64,000 nucleotides of DNA from Catenulispora sp. EB89 (GCF_041261445.1 NZ_JBGCCU010000013.1:124001-188000), one strand, 5' to 3'; shown: positions 21,565 to 31,663, counted from the first letter of the stretch. Numbers and translations: made by a program. The notes: generated by a model from the letters alone, not told the origin.

Positions 21565-22118
21565 CAGGCACCCGCCTTCGCGGTGGCCTGGGCATCGGCC
21601 TTGGCTTCGAGCTCGGCCAGGAACCGGTCGACGGTGCCGCGCTGACGGGCCTCGTCCTCCAGCGACTCGCCGACGATCTTGCTCGCCAGCTGGATGGCCA
21701 GCGTGCCCAGGTCGCCCTTGAGCGCGGCGCGGGTCGCCGCGGCGTCGGCGTCGAGCTGGGCTCGCCCGCCGGCGACCAGGTTGTCGCGCTGCTCGGTACC
21801 GTCGGCCCGCATCTGCGCCACGATCTCAGCGCCCTGTTCGCGGGCGTGCTGGGTGATCTTGGCCGCCTCGTGGCGCGCCTCGGTCAGGTTGCGCTGGTAC
21901 TCCTCCTGCAGCGCCGCGGCGGCCGCCTGGGCCTCCTCGGCACGCTGCATGCCGCCCTCGATGGCGTCGGTACGCTCATCCAGAGTCTTCTTGATGCTCG
22001 GAAGAAGCTTCTTCCAGAAGATCACGAAGATGATCAGGAACGCGATGCTGCCGATGACGAGCTCGTCGCCCTTGGGCACAATCGGGTTGAAGTCAGCGAG
22101 AACCGTGGGACTAGTCAT
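21564..22118 (-). CDS. atpF: ATP synthase F0 b subunit
   Basis: Peripheral stalk. 184 aa with one N-terminal membrane helix (LVIGSIAFLIIFVIFWKKLLP) and a long Ala/Glu/Arg-rich coiled coil (DERTDAIEGGMQRAEEAQ onwards). ATG 22118 has AGGGAAGG upstream. It is separate from atpH here, unlike mycobacteria, where an additional b-delta fusion exists. Confidence 0.97.
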   Translation of the reverse strand: MTSPTVLADFNPIVPKGDELVIGSIAFLIIFVIFWKKLLPSIKKTLDERTDAIEGGMQRAEEAQAAAAALQEEYQRNLTEARHEAAKITQHAREQGAEIVAQMRADGTEQRDNLVAGGRAQLDADAAATRAALKGDLGTLAIQLASKIVGESLEDEARQRGTVDRFLAELEAKADAQATAKAGA

Positions 22119-22159
22119 TTCCTACCTTCCCTAGGTCCGTAGGGGCTCGGGACGGCGCT

Positions 22160-22462
<303 letters not shown>

Positions 22463-22554
22463 TTATAGGTGATGCGGGATCTTGAGTTGTGGTCTTGCAC
22501 CGCGCTCCCCGAGGGAACCAAGGGAGCGCCCGTATGCGTAGTACCTGTGTGGTA

Positions 22555-23391
22555 CTAGTGCGCTTCCTCGAGTGCGCCGGCGAGGTAGCTCGCGGTCAGC
22601 ATCACGAAGATGTAGGCCTGCAGGGCCTGGATGAACAGCTCGAAGGCGGTCATCACGATGGCCATGGTGAACGACGCGCCGGAGAAGATGATCCCCTTGA
22701 CGCTGAACATGTACCAGGCGCCGGCGGCGAACGTCGCGACCAGCAGGTGGCCGGCGAACATGTTCGCGAACAGCCGGATGCCCAGGGTGAACGGCCGGAT
22801 GAAGATGTTCGACAGCAGCTCGATCGGGGTCAGGATGACCAGGATGCCCAGCGGCACCCCGCTCGGGACGCCGAGGACCCGGAAGTAGCCCAGGCCGTGC
22901 CGCCGGAAGCCGGCGTACATGTAGGTCAGCCAGACCATGATCGCCAGCGCCAGCGGGAACGCGTAGACCGAGCTCACCGGGAACTGGATGCCCGGGACGA
23001 ACGACATGACGTTCATCAGCCAGACGAAGAAGAACAGCGAGAACAGGAACGGCACGTACTTGTCGCCCTGCTTGCCCATGGAGTCGCGCGCCATGCGGTC
23101 GCGGACGAACAGGTAGGCGACCTCGCCGATGTTCTGGATGCCGCGCGGCACCATCTTCGGCTTGTTGAAGGCCGCCCAGAAGAACGCGATCATCACGACC
23201 GCGATCAGGACCACCAGAACCACCGGCTTGGTGACGCCGTAGGACCCGATGTGGAACCACGGGCGGTTGGAGAAGTCGAAGTCCTCCGACCCGGGGGCAT
23301 CGTGGCTGAAGCCACAGCCGTTGCTCCCGAACAGGTGACAGCTGCTGTCCGTGCGCAGCGCGCCCACGCCAGCGGCAAGGCTAAGGCTCAT
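22555..23391 (-). CDS. atpB: ATP synthase F0 a subunit
   Basis: Proton-channel subunit. 278 aa with five or six membrane segments, for example KPVVLVVLIAVVMIAFFWAAF and FVWLMNVMSFVPGI. The essential arginine is Arg206 in FTLGIRLFANMFAGH. A long polar N-terminus includes two Cys (Cys18, Cys26), which is unusual but seen in actinobacteria. ATG 23391 has a weak ribosome site, so the exact start is less certain. Confidence 0.96.
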   Translation of the reverse strand: MSLSLAAGVGALRTDSSCHLFGSNGCGFSHDAPGSEDFDFSNRPWFHIGSYGVTKPVVLVVLIAVVMIAFFWAAFNKPKMVPRGIQNIGEVAYLFVRDRMARDSMGKQGDKYVPFLFSLFFFVWLMNVMSFVPGIQFPVSSVYAFPLALAIMVWLTYMYAGFRRHGLGYFRVLGVPSGVPLGILVILTPIELLSNIFIRPFTLGIRLFANMFAGHLLVATFAAGAWYMFSVKGIIFSGASFTMAIVMTAFELFIQALQAYIFVMLTASYLAGALEEAH

Positions 23392-23488
23392 CGTGTGTAT
23401 CCAGACTGGCTCATCGTGACGGCAACCTTCAGGTGTCGGCGCGTCCGGGTCGCCCCCGGGCGCGCGATCGGCACTGGATGTGTCGTGG

Positions 23489-23839
23489 CTATCGGTCGTG
23501 CGGGTCGTTCTGGTCCTGCGGGTCGTGCGCGTCGTGCCGCTCCGGCGGGTCCTCGGTGCCGGCCAGGGCGCGCCGCTTGCGGAGCAGCGCCTCGCGTTCC
23601 TGCCTCTCCAACACCGACACCTGCCGGAAGGTGAGGAACAGGCCCGCGGCGAGCCCGAAGATCACCCCGATCGGTGTGAACACGTCGGAGGTACCGGCCC
23701 ACTTGTCGATCAGCCAGCCGAGGCCGCCGTAGACGACCATGCCCGCCAACAGGTAGCCCGTGATGGAGGCCGGATCGACCTTCTTCTCCGGCTTCCCGGT
23801 GGGGGTTTTCGTCTTGTGTGTACTGCTCATGCTGCTCAT
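23489..23839 (-). CDS. AtpZ/AtpI-like small membrane protein upstream of atpB
   Basis: 116 aa with two transmembrane helices: GYLLAGMVVYGGLGWLIDKW and FTPIGVIFGLAAGLFLTFRQV. The GGLGWLIDK and FTPIGVIFGLAAG pattern fits the AtpZ-type F0F1 assembly/accessory family (PF09527-like, from memory). The C-terminus is a hydrophilic His/Asp/Pro/Gln-rich tail. It sits directly upstream of atpB on the same strand, as in other actinomycetes, and likely helps ring assembly or ion supply. Confidence 0.75.
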   Translation of the reverse strand: MSSMSSTHKTKTPTGKPEKKVDPASITGYLLAGMVVYGGLGWLIDKWAGTSDVFTPIGVIFGLAAGLFLTFRQVSVLERQEREALLRKRRALAGTEDPPERHDAHDPQDQNDPHDR

Positions 23840-24070
23840 GCCGCCTCGGACGATAGCAGGAGAGATGACCTTCCCTGAAACCCAGCTGAGAAGGCGTGAG
23901 CGGCACGCTGGAATGCGTTAGGAACTCGTTATCGGACCAGGTGCGGGTCCGGACAGAGTGCAGGCGAGGCCTGAGGTGCGGCTCGCGACACAGCCCCGTT
24001 CGATTCCGAACCGTGGGCAGGATAGGTGTCAGCTCCGGCCGACGGGCCGGTTTATGGGCGGTCATTGTGC

Positions 24071-24550
24071 TTACCGGCCGCCGACAGGCGACGGTTCGGA
24101 CTCGGCGGTGCTCTCGGGGCGCTTGGGCGCCGCGGGCTTGAGCGAGTCCGGGATCGCGGACGGGTCCGCGTAGAAGATCTTCGTCTTCAGCACCGCGCGG
24201 GTCTCGGCGGCAAGCCACACCAGGGTCAGACCCAGAATGGTGAACCCGAAGGACCGGAAGTGGAACAGCGTGGTGTGCTTGAACGCGATCATCAGCACGG
24301 CCAGGAAGACGACCTTGCCGAGGTAGGTGAGCATCGCGTACCCGAGCAGCATCTCCGGCTGCTTCTGGGCGACCTTGCTGATGACGATGATCGTCACCGA
24401 GAAGAAGGCCAGCACGATCACGCTGCCGAGCAGCGCTCCGATCAGACCCTTGCTGCCGACCAGCACGGTGCAGAGCACGACGGCGATCGCGCCGGCGACA
24501 GCGGTCGGTACCGCTGCTCCGCGCAACAATCGGGCGTCAATGGCCTGCAT
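24071..24550 (-). CDS. atpI: ATP synthase I-like membrane protein (AtpI)
   Basis: 159 aa with four hydrophobic helices (VPTAVAGAIAVVLCTVLVG, LIGALLGSVIVLAFFSVTIIVI, EMLLGYAMLTYLGKVVFLAVLMIAF, SFGFTILGLTLVWLAAETRAVL), the layout of the AtpI family, followed by a polar Pro/Ser tail. ATG 24550 is chosen because GAGGGA precedes it; a TTG four codons earlier is also in frame. It heads the ATP synthase gene set. Confidence 0.8.
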   Translation of the reverse strand: MQAIDARLLRGAAVPTAVAGAIAVVLCTVLVGSKGLIGALLGSVIVLAFFSVTIIVISKVAQKQPEMLLGYAMLTYLGKVVFLAVLMIAFKHTTLFHFRSFGFTILGLTLVWLAAETRAVLKTKIFYADPSAIPDSLKPAAPKRPESTAESEPSPVGGR

Positions 24551-24816
24551 GGCTTCCCTCAAGAAGTCTTGTAGGTCGCGCGCTGCCGGGGTCCGGCACC
24601 GCGTCGTGTCGGTTTCAGGTTACGGGGGCGGTTCGGTCTTCTCACAACCCCTCATCCCCTTGTTCGTGAAAGCTATCACAAGCTCGCGTTCTACGCACGA
24701 ACCGGTTTTCGGTGCGGCCTCGACCTGTGTTTTTCCGGTCCGGCTCCGTCAGAGTGCGTACTTCTTCAGCTGGGAGAACGTATGCCCGGTGGACACGCCG
24801 CGAACGCCAGGTGTGA

Positions 24817-26268
24817 TCAACGTGACAGAGTGCGGTGCTGGTTGCCGTTCTCGGACGACGTCGCTATGGCGGGGATGCTCGGGCCCGCCTCGGCGATCGC
24901 CGGGCCCTGCGAGGCGATGCCCTCGACCGCGGCGGTGACCGTGCCGTTGACGGTGCCGTTGACGGTCGCGGTGGTGTGCGGGTTGGTGTGCGGGTCGGCG
25001 TACGGGTTGGCGGGGGCGTTGACGGCCTGCCCGGCCGCGCCCCCCGACACCGGCGCACTGTTACCGCCCGCGCCCGCGCGGTGCCGCGCCGTGGGCGAGG
25101 CGCCGACCCGCAGGGCCTTCTTCCGCAGCCGCTCGCGGTGGTCGCCGAGCCGCGGTCCCAGCAGCATCACCAGCCCCACCAGCGTCATGCCGATGGCGAT
25201 GTAGACGACCGGCTGCCGGGACGGCGTGACCGCGAACAGCACGGTCACGAAGGCCACCAGTGCCGACCAGAAGTACATGATGAGCACGGCGCGGCGCTTG
25301 GAGTGGCCGATCTGCAGCATCCGGTGGTGCAGGTGGCCCTTGTCCGCGGCCAGCGGCGACATCCCGGCCTTGGTGCGCCGCACGACCGCCATCACCATGT
25401 CGGCGATCGGCAGCAGGGTGACCGAGATCGGCATGATCAGCGGCAGGTAGGCCGGGACCAGCTTGTGCACCGAGCTGGTCTGGTTGACCGCGACGCCGAC
25501 CTGCTCGCCGAGCTGGTAGGGGTCGATGCCGCCCATGACGGTGATCGAGGTGGCGGCCAGCAGCATGCCCAGCAGCATCGAGCCGGTGTCGCCCATGAAC
25601 ATCCGGGCCGGGTGCCAGTTGTGGGCCAGGAAGCCCAGGCAGATCCCGACGGTGACGATCGCGATCAGCGCCGGGGCGGTGGCGCCGGTGAGCTTGTAGC
25701 TGATGGCCAGCCGGTAGCAGTAGGCGAACGACGACAGGCCCGCGATCGCGGTGATGCCGGCGGCCAGGCCGTCCAGGCCGTCGACGAAGTTCACCGCGTT
25801 CATCAGCACCAGCACCAGGAACACCGACAGCACGATGGACAGCGTCGGGTCCACCGCGACGATGCCGATGCCGGGGATCACCAGCCAGCTGATCTGGATG
25901 CCCTTCACCACCATCACCGAGGCGGCGAAGATCTGACCGGCGAACTTGGTCAGCGGGTCCAGCTCGAACTTGTCGTCCACCAGGCCCAGCACCACCACCA
26001 GGAACGCGCCCCACAACAGGGCCTGAATGGTGTTGGTCTCCATGTAGACGTCGCGCTTGAGCATCGGGAAGTGCCCGGCCACGGTCAGCGCCGCGGCCAG
26101 CCCGATGAACATCGCCAGACCGCCGACCCGCGGCTTCGGGGTCTCGTGCACGTCCCGCTCGCGGATGACCGGCACCAGCCCCAGCCGGACGGCCAACGAC
26201 CGGATCGGGCCACCGAGGAGGAGGGTCACCGCCAGTGCCACCGTCATGGCAAGCAGGCACTCCGCCAC
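24817..26268 (-). CDS. wecA: UDP-GlcNAc:polyprenyl-phosphate GlcNAc-1-phosphate transferase (WecA/MraY superfamily)
   Basis: Makes polyprenyl-PP-GlcNAc, the start of arabinogalactan-like or wall-polymer linkers, in the membrane. 483 aa with about 11 helices. Superfamily motifs are VHETPKPRVGG, the aspartates in LVDDKFELDPLTKF, NFVDGLDGLAAG, FMGDTGSMLLG, and ADKGHLHHRMLQIG (HHR metal/substrate loop typical of WecA). GTG 26268 is preferred, with GGAGAGG six bases upstream. The last 90 residues are an unusual low-complexity Pro/Asn/Thr/Val tail (repeated NPYADPHTNPH and VNGTVNGTV). It occupies the position of rfe/wecA in mycobacteria, upstream of the ATP synthase genes. Confidence 0.93.
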   Translation of the reverse strand: MAECLLAMTVALAVTLLLGGPIRSLAVRLGLVPVIRERDVHETPKPRVGGLAMFIGLAAALTVAGHFPMLKRDVYMETNTIQALLWGAFLVVVLGLVDDKFELDPLTKFAGQIFAASVMVVKGIQISWLVIPGIGIVAVDPTLSIVLSVFLVLVLMNAVNFVDGLDGLAAGITAIAGLSSFAYCYRLAISYKLTGATAPALIAIVTVGICLGFLAHNWHPARMFMGDTGSMLLGMLLAATSITVMGGIDPYQLGEQVGVAVNQTSSVHKLVPAYLPLIMPISVTLLPIADMVMAVVRRTKAGMSPLAADKGHLHHRMLQIGHSKRRAVLIMYFWSALVAFVTVLFAVTPSRQPVVYIAIGMTLVGLVMLLGPRLGDHRERLRKKALRVGASPTARHRAGAGGNSAPVSGGAAGQAVNAPANPYADPHTNPHTTATVNGTVNGTVTAAVEGIASQGPAIAEAGPSIPAIATSSENGNQHRTLSR

Positions 26269-26434
26269 AGGGATCCTCTCCGCTTCTCTCTGTACTGCTG
26301 GGCCGGACAAGGACAGTCAGGGACGGGAGACGGTCGCCCCGTAAGTCGCCCCGTGATGGGTGTGAGCGGTGTTGCGAGACAACCCTACGCCGACTACCGG
26401 CAGGCGGTGCGTCACAACTGTGGAACAGGAAGGG

Positions 26435-28678
26435 TCATCCGCAGAACTTCTTTTCCGCCGCGAACGGATCGGCCGGGACGACCAGGGCCGTCCGGCCCGG
26501 CGAGCCGGTGAGGTTGCTCCAGAAGCGGCCGAGGGTCATGGGCTGTCTGGTCGAATCCAGCAGCTCCTTCAGCGCGCCGCAGCTCATGGCGTGCCGCGCG
26601 GCACTGACCTGTTCGGGGGGCACCCCGCCGACCACCGCCTGGTGGTCGACGACCGCCGGATCGCCGTAGTCGGCGAGGATCCAGGCCCACGGCAGCTCCT
26701 TCTCGTGACCGGGCCGGCCGGGCGCGGTGACCGTCAGATGCGCGCCGAGCGGGTTCGCCAGCCCGAGCGTGTCGACGACCTCGTCCCGCAGCGGTGTCTC
26801 GGCGCCGGCCGCCCCGAGCCGCCCGGCGGCCACGGCGAAGGGGAACGGCAGGTCCGGATTGAGCGGGATGTCCACCCCGCCCTCCGACGTCAGGACCCGG
26901 TCGCCGTGCGCGGTCCAGGACGCAATCGACTCGCCGATGCCCAGTTCCTTGGCGGTGTATGCCGCCGAGGTGTCGGGATTGGGCCGTCCGGTCCACTGCT
27001 GGTAGCCGAGGCGCTCGTCCTCGGCGACGGCGTGCTTCTGGTCGTAGAAGTGGACGGAGTAGGTGGAGCCGCAGTAGGCGGCCCAGACCGCGGTCGCCGT
27101 GACGGCCGGGACCAGGACCGCGTTCACGGGGACCAGCAGCACCGGCAGGACGAGGAGGAAGAGAACGGGGAGAACCATGCGCGCGTGCATGAAGTCACCG
27201 CCGACCTTGATGACATAAAGGCCGAGCAGCAGACCGGCGACGACCGGTGTCGCCAGCAGGATTGTGGTGGTGCGGGTCTTCAGTGCGCTCTTCTTCATGA
27301 GATGAGCGGTGGCGGCTATAAGCAGGATCGCCAACGGAATCCAGAGGAAGTAACCCTTTAGCGTTTCCTCGACATAGCGCCAGCCACGGTTCCATTGCGA
27401 GCCGCTGGCGGACTTCGCGAGCGCCGGGAGCGGGACGAGTTCGCCGTAGTAGCCCGCGCGCAGGATCTCTGTAATCAGCGGCAGGGCTTGCGCCGTAACG
27501 AAAAGCAGAAGGGTGCGCCGCTTTCCGGGCCGTATGAGGAACCACGCCGCGACACCGAAGACCGCTTCCATGAGCCCGAATTCGGGGCGCACCAGCGGTG
27601 CCAGGCCTATCAGGAACGCCACGGCGCACTGCCGCTTCGTGTCGGGCGACTCCGCGCACCAGACGACCAACACCAGCCAGCACAGGCCCAGCCACAGGAT
27701 CTCGAGGCCGGTCTCCAGCCCGGAGGTCGCGTAGTCCCAGAACGGCGAGACGCCGAGGAGCACCAACGCACCGCCCGGAACGAGCAGCTGCCGCGACTTC
27801 CCACTGAGGCGCGCATGGAAGCGCGCGGTGGCGAACAGCGCCGCGAGCACTCCCCCGACGGCACACAGCAAGCCGGTGTAGACGGCGACGCGCGCGACGT
27901 CGACCCCGCTGAGGCCGCCGCCGATGGTGAGCAGCACGGTCCAGAGGGTCGAGGTGTCCGTCTCGGCACGCTCATACGGCGAGTAGAGCGGGCCGTTGCC
28001 GGCGAGGATCTGGCGCACGGTGCGGACCGCGATCATGCCGTCGTCGGCGATCCAGCGGCGCTGAAAGGCCAGGGCCGCGTAGGCGAGGGTGGTCGCCGCG
28101 ATCAGGACGAGGGTGACCGGGTGGTGGCGGCGGAGGGCGCTGACCGCGCGGGCCGGGTTGACAGCGTCGCGGAGGGGGCGGCGCTGGCGGGGGATGCAGA
28201 TGGCGGGCGGATCCTCGGCGGCTTGGTGCTCGCCGGGTTGGCGCTCGGCGGCTTGGTACTCGCCGGGTTGGCGCTCGGCGAGTTGGCGCTCGGCGAGTTG
28301 GCGCTCGGCGGCTTGGTACTCGGCGGGTTGGTGCTCGCCGGGTTGGCGCTCGGCGGGTTGGTGCTCGCCGGGTTGGCGCTCGGCGGCTTGGTGCTCGCCG
28401 GGTTGGCGCTCGGCGGGTTGGCGCTCGGCGAGTTGGTGCTCGGCGAGTTGGTGCTCGGCCGGCTCAGCAGGCCCGCTCGCCTGATCAGTCATCCGGGCAC
28501 CGGCAGCAGCGGGCTCAGCACCGGCATCGGCGGCCGGCGCGGCGGTCATCCGAGCATCGCCGGCGGCTCCGGAGTCGGCGGCGGCTGTCGGGGCGGCAGT
28601 GGCGGCATCCCTCGCCGCGCCGCCTATCTCGTCCTCGGCCCCGTCGGCCCCGCCGCTGACCGTTCCCTGATTCCCCAC
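26435..28678 (-). CDS. GT-C (AftB-like) membrane glycosyltransferase homologue with N-terminal pentapeptide repeats
   Basis: 747 aa. Residues 1-73 are Ala/Gly-rich, 74-153 are 16 tandem pentads of the form [AG]E[HRY]Q[LPA], and from about 175 it is a polytopic membrane protein. The first outer loop has WIADDGMIAVRTVRQILAGNG and ERAETDTSTLW, which resembles the aspartate-bearing loop of AftB-type arabinofuranosyltransferases; about ten helices follow and then a periplasmic C-terminal domain with two Cys. This assignment is by resemblance only. GTG 28678 has GGAGGAG five bases upstream. It lies between tsaC and wecA, an insertion relative to the mycobacterial order, which fits a wall-polymer role alongside wecA. 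Confidence 0.75.
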   Translation of the reverse strand: MGNQGTVSGGADGAEDEIGGAARDAATAAPTAAADSGAAGDARMTAAPAADAGAEPAAAGARMTDQASGPAEPAEHQLAEHQLAERQPAERQPGEHQAAERQPGEHQPAERQPGEHQPAEYQAAERQLAERQLAERQPGEYQAAERQPGEHQAAEDPPAICIPRQRRPLRDAVNPARAVSALRRHHPVTLVLIAATTLAYAALAFQRRWIADDGMIAVRTVRQILAGNGPLYSPYERAETDTSTLWTVLLTIGGGLSGVDVARVAVYTGLLCAVGGVLAALFATARFHARLSGKSRQLLVPGGALVLLGVSPFWDYATSGLETGLEILWLGLCWLVLVVWCAESPDTKRQCAVAFLIGLAPLVRPEFGLMEAVFGVAAWFLIRPGKRRTLLLFVTAQALPLITEILRAGYYGELVPLPALAKSASGSQWNRGWRYVEETLKGYFLWIPLAILLIAATAHLMKKSALKTRTTTILLATPVVAGLLLGLYVIKVGGDFMHARMVLPVLFLLVLPVLLVPVNAVLVPAVTATAVWAAYCGSTYSVHFYDQKHAVAEDERLGYQQWTGRPNPDTSAAYTAKELGIGESIASWTAHGDRVLTSEGGVDIPLNPDLPFPFAVAAGRLGAAGAETPLRDEVVDTLGLANPLGAHLTVTAPGRPGHEKELPWAWILADYGDPAVVDHQAVVGGVPPEQVSAARHAMSCGALKELLDSTRQPMTLGRFWSNLTGSPGRTALVVPADPFAAEKKFCG
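28220..28459 (-). repeat. 15-bp-period tandem repeat inside a coding region
   Basis: Sixteen 15-bp units (plus strand variants of GCGCTCGGCGAGTTG) encode pentads such as AERQL, AEHQL and GEHQP. Variation is mainly at the fifth and third residue. The frame is preserved throughout, as expected for a repeat that expands and contracts in whole pentads. Confidence 0.92.
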
Positions 28679-28728
28679 CCTGCTCCTCCCAGCGCCTTCG
28701 GCCGTCGGACTGGTCGACCGGCCGCAGG

Positions 28729-29379
28729 TTACTCGGCGCGGGTGAGCGTCGGGGCGACTTCGAGGAGTTGGTCGAAGGTGAGGGTGCCCTCGCGCAGCAA
28801 CACCGGCGCGGTGCCGGTGACGTCCACGATGGAGCTGGCGCCGCCTTCGTCGCCGACGCGGCCCGCGTCGAGGTACACCGAGACCGCGTCGCCGAGTTGG
28901 TCCTGGGCGTCGATCGCGGTGCGGGCGGGTGCCATGCCGGACTTGTTGGCGCTGGAGACCGCCATCGGGCCGGTCTCGGTCAGGAGCTCGATCGCCACCG
29001 GGTGCAGGGGCATGCGGACCGCGACCGTGCCCCGGGTCTCGCCGAGGTCCCAGGTGAGGGTCGGCTGGTGCATCGCCACGAGGGTCAGGCCGCCGGGCCA
29101 GAAGGCGTCGACCAGTTCCCAGCCGACCGAGGGCATGCCGGCCACCAGGCCGTGCAGGGTCGCCGGGGAGGGGACCAGCACCGGGCTCGGCATCGCCGGC
29201 CCTCGGCCCTTGGCCTCCAGCATCGCGCGGACGGCCCAGTTGGTGAACGCGTCCGCGCCGATGCCGTACAGCGTGTCGGTCGGCAGCACGACCAGCTCCC
29301 CGCGCCGGACGGCGCTGGCCGCCTCCCGCAGTCCGGTCTTGCGCTGCTCGGGGTCGGTGCAGTCGAAACGGCGGCTCAT
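28729..29379 (-). CDS. tsaC: L-threonylcarbamoyladenylate synthase (YrdC/Sua5 domain)
   Basis: Makes threonylcarbamoyl-AMP for the t6A37 modification of ANN-decoding tRNAs. 216 aa, a YrdC domain without the Sua5 C-terminal extension. Motifs: LVVLPTDTLYGIGADAF near 30-45, GRGPAMPSPVLV (usually KxR at the start of this strand), DAFWPGGLTLV, TVAVRMPLHP and MAVSSANKSG. ATG 29379. Conserved position after prmC. Confidence 0.93.
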   Translation of the reverse strand: MSRRFDCTDPEQRKTGLREAASAVRRGELVVLPTDTLYGIGADAFTNWAVRAMLEAKGRGPAMPSPVLVPSPATLHGLVAGMPSVGWELVDAFWPGGLTLVAMHQPTLTWDLGETRGTVAVRMPLHPVAIELLTETGPMAVSSANKSGMAPARTAIDAQDQLGDAVSVYLDAGRVGDEGGASSIVDVTGTAPVLLREGTLTFDQLLEVAPTLTRAE

Positions 29380-29554
29380 GGGGCGTGAGTCTACTGGCCG
29401 TTCCGCAGTGCGCGGGGTGCGCGGTCGGAACGCTCCGCGAGCGCCCCCGACCCGGCCCGCGGCCTCATGCCCGGCCTTGTGCCCGGCCCCGCCGCCGGCC
29501 TCGCGCCCAGCGCCGCCCTCAGCCCTGCCCTCAGCCCCGCCCTCAGCCCCGCCC

Positions 29555-30547
29555 TCAGCCCTTACGAGCCGTCACGAACCGCGGCCGGTTCGTCAGGTCC
29601 CGGTGATCCGACGCCTCGGCCCAGCCGCGCTCCTCCAGGAAGATGCGCTGCACCTCGCCGCCCTGCTTGTCCGAATGCTCGAAAGCGGCCCAGCCGCCGG
29701 GCTTCAGCAGCCGCTGCGCGGTGCGCTCCAGGCCCCTGATCAGGTCCAGGCCGTCGGGCCCGGAGAACAGCGCCAGCTCCGGATCGTGGTCGCGGGCTTC
29801 GGGTGCGACGTACTCCCACTCGGTCAGCGGGATGTACGGCGGATTCGACACCACCACGTCCACCCGGCCGTCCAGCTCCGGCAGCGCCGTCACCGCGTCC
29901 GCCAGGTGCAGCGTCACGCGCTCCCCGGCCTCCGACGCCGCGATGTTGCGCGCGGCCCAGGTGTAGGCGTCGTCGGAGAGCTCCACGGCGTGCACGCGGG
30001 CGCGCGGGACTTCCTGCGCTATCGACAGCGCGATGGCGCCGGATCCCGTGCAGAGGTCGACGATCAGCGGCTCCGCGACGTCCAGCGCGCGCAGCTTGTC
30101 GATGGCCCAGCCGACCATCACCTCGGTCTCCGGCCGCGGGACGAAGACCCCCGGGCCGACCGCGAGCTCCAGGTAGCGGAAGTACGCGGCGCCGGTGATG
30201 TGCTGCAGCGGTTCACGGTTCGCGCGGCGGGCGATGACCTCCCAGTACCGCGCGTCGAAGTCGTGGTCGGGAACGCGGTGCAGCTCGGTCCGGCGCACGC
30301 CGTGCACCCACGCCGCCAGTTCCTCGGCGTCGTGCCGGGGCGACCCGACGCCGGCCTCGGCCAGCCGCAGGGACGCCTGCGCGATCTCGGCGCGCAGCAG
30401 CGACGAGCCCTTGGCCTCGGCGGGCGCGCCGCCCGCCGCGCCGCCCGCGGAGCCGCCCGTAGAGCCGCCCGCAGCGCCGTTCCCGCCGCCGGCCGCATCC
30501 TGTGCCACCGGAGTGGAATCGCTTGTCACCGGAGTGGAATCGCTCAC
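29555..30547 (-). CDS. prmC: Peptide chain release factor N5-glutamine methyltransferase
   Basis: Methylates the Gln of the GGQ loop of release factors RF1/RF2 using S-adenosylmethionine; the RF1 gene is directly upstream. 330 aa. SAM-binding motif IVDLCTGSGAIALSIA, then the catalytic NPPY (VVSNPPYIPLTE). The N-terminus has an extra 45-residue Gly/Ala/Ser-rich stretch with duplicated SDSTPV. GTG 30547 is supported by GCGGGAG. Downstream of its stop are 12-bp tandem repeats (CCCCGCCCTCAG on the plus strand, about 29512-29559). Confidence 0.95.
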   Translation of the reverse strand: MSDSTPVTSDSTPVAQDAAGGGNGAAGGSTGGSAGGAAGGAPAEAKGSSLLRAEIAQASLRLAEAGVGSPRHDAEELAAWVHGVRRTELHRVPDHDFDARYWEVIARRANREPLQHITGAAYFRYLELAVGPGVFVPRPETEVMVGWAIDKLRALDVAEPLIVDLCTGSGAIALSIAQEVPRARVHAVELSDDAYTWAARNIAASEAGERVTLHLADAVTALPELDGRVDVVVSNPPYIPLTEWEYVAPEARDHDPELALFSGPDGLDLIRGLERTAQRLLKPGGWAAFEHSDKQGGEVQRIFLEERGWAEASDHRDLTNRPRFVTARKG

Positions 30548-30562
30548 CGGTCTCCCGCCGCC

Positions 30563-31633
30563 TCAGTTCCCCCCGGCCGCGAGCTTCGCGGCGGTGTCCG
30601 CGTCGACGCAGGCCTGGATGACCGCGTCCAGATCGCCGTCGAGCACCTGGTCCAGGTTGTACGACTTGTAGCCGACCCGGTGGTCGCTGATGCGGTTCTC
30701 CGGGAAGTTGTAGGTGCGGATCCGCTCGGAGCGGTCCATGGTCCGGATCTGCGACTTGCGCGCGTCCGAGGCCTCCTTGTCGGCCTCCTCCTGGGCGACT
30801 GCCAGCAGCCGGGCCCGCAGGATCCGCATCGCGGACTCCTTGTTCTGCAGCTGCGACTTCTCGTTCTGGCAGCTCACCACCACGCCGGTCGGCAGGTGCG
30901 TGATGCGCACCGCCGAGTCGGTGGTGTTGACCGACTGCCCGCCGGGCCCGGAGGAGCGGAAGACGTCGATCCGCAGGTCGTTGGGGTTGATCTCGACCTC
31001 GACGTCCTCGGCCTCGGGCAGCACCAGCACGCCGGCCGCCGAGGTGTGGATCCGGCCCTGCGACTCGGTCACCGGCACGCGCTGCACGCGGTGCACGCCG
31101 CCCTCGTACTTCAGCCGCGCCCAGACGCCCTCGCCGGCCTCGTTGACCCGGCCCTTGACCGCGACCTGCACGTCCTTGTAGCCGCCGAGGTCGGACTCGG
31201 TCGACTCCAGGATCTCGGTCTTCCAGTGCTGGCGCTCGGCGAAGCGCATGTACATCCGCAGCAGGTCGCCGGCGAAGAGCATGGACTCCTGCCCGCCCTC
31301 GCCGCCCTTGATCTCCAGGATGACGTTCTTCTCGTCCATCGGGTCGCGCGGGATCAGCAGCTTCTGCAGCCGCTCCTCCAGCTCGGTGCGGCGCTCCTGC
31401 ATCGCCGGGATCTCCTCGCCGAAGGCGGGGTCCTCGGTGGCCAGCTCCTCGGCGGTGGAGATGTCCTCGCCGACCGTCTGGTACTCCCGGTAGGTCTCGG
31501 CGATCGGACCGAGCTCGGCGTAGCGCTTGCCGAGCTTGCGCGCGACGTCCTGGTCGGCGTGGACAGACGGGTCCGCCAGCCTCGTCCCCAGCTCGGCGTA
31601 CTCGGCGAGCAGGTCGTCGATGACCTCGAACAT
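30563..31633 (-). CDS. prfA: Peptide chain release factor 1
   Basis: Terminates translation at UAG and UAA. 356 aa. The codon-recognition tripeptide PVT is in [17 protein letters not shown] (RF1 rather than RF2, which has SPF) and the peptidyl-hydrolase loop is [21 protein letters not shown] and the C-terminal [18 protein letters not shown] are canonical. It overlaps nothing; the prmC start follows 15 bp downstream, indicating one transcript. Confidence 0.98.
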   Translation of the reverse strand: MFEVIDDLLAEYAELGTRLADPSVHADQDVARKLGKRYAELGPIAETYREYQTVGEDISTAEELATEDPAFGEEIPAMQERRTELEERLQKLLIPRDPMDEKNVILEIKGGEGGQESMLFAGDLLRMYMRFAERQHWKTEILESTESDLGGYKDVQVAVKGRVNEAGEGVWARLKYEGGVHRVQRVPVTESQGRIHTSAAGVLVLPEAEDVEVEINPNDLRIDVFRSSGPGGQSVNTTDSAVRITHLPTGVVVSCQNEKSQLQNKESAMRILRARLLAVAQEEADKEASDARKSQIRTMDRSERIRTYNFPENRISDHRVGYKSYNLDQVLDGDLDAVIQACVDADTAAKLAAGGN

Positions 31634-31663
31634 GTCACGTCCTCACTAGAAGCGAACCGCCCA

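Noticed and set aside
28220-28459. Possible CRISPR array
   Set aside because: The 15-bp units have no spacers and encode an uninterrupted pentapeptide repeat in frame.
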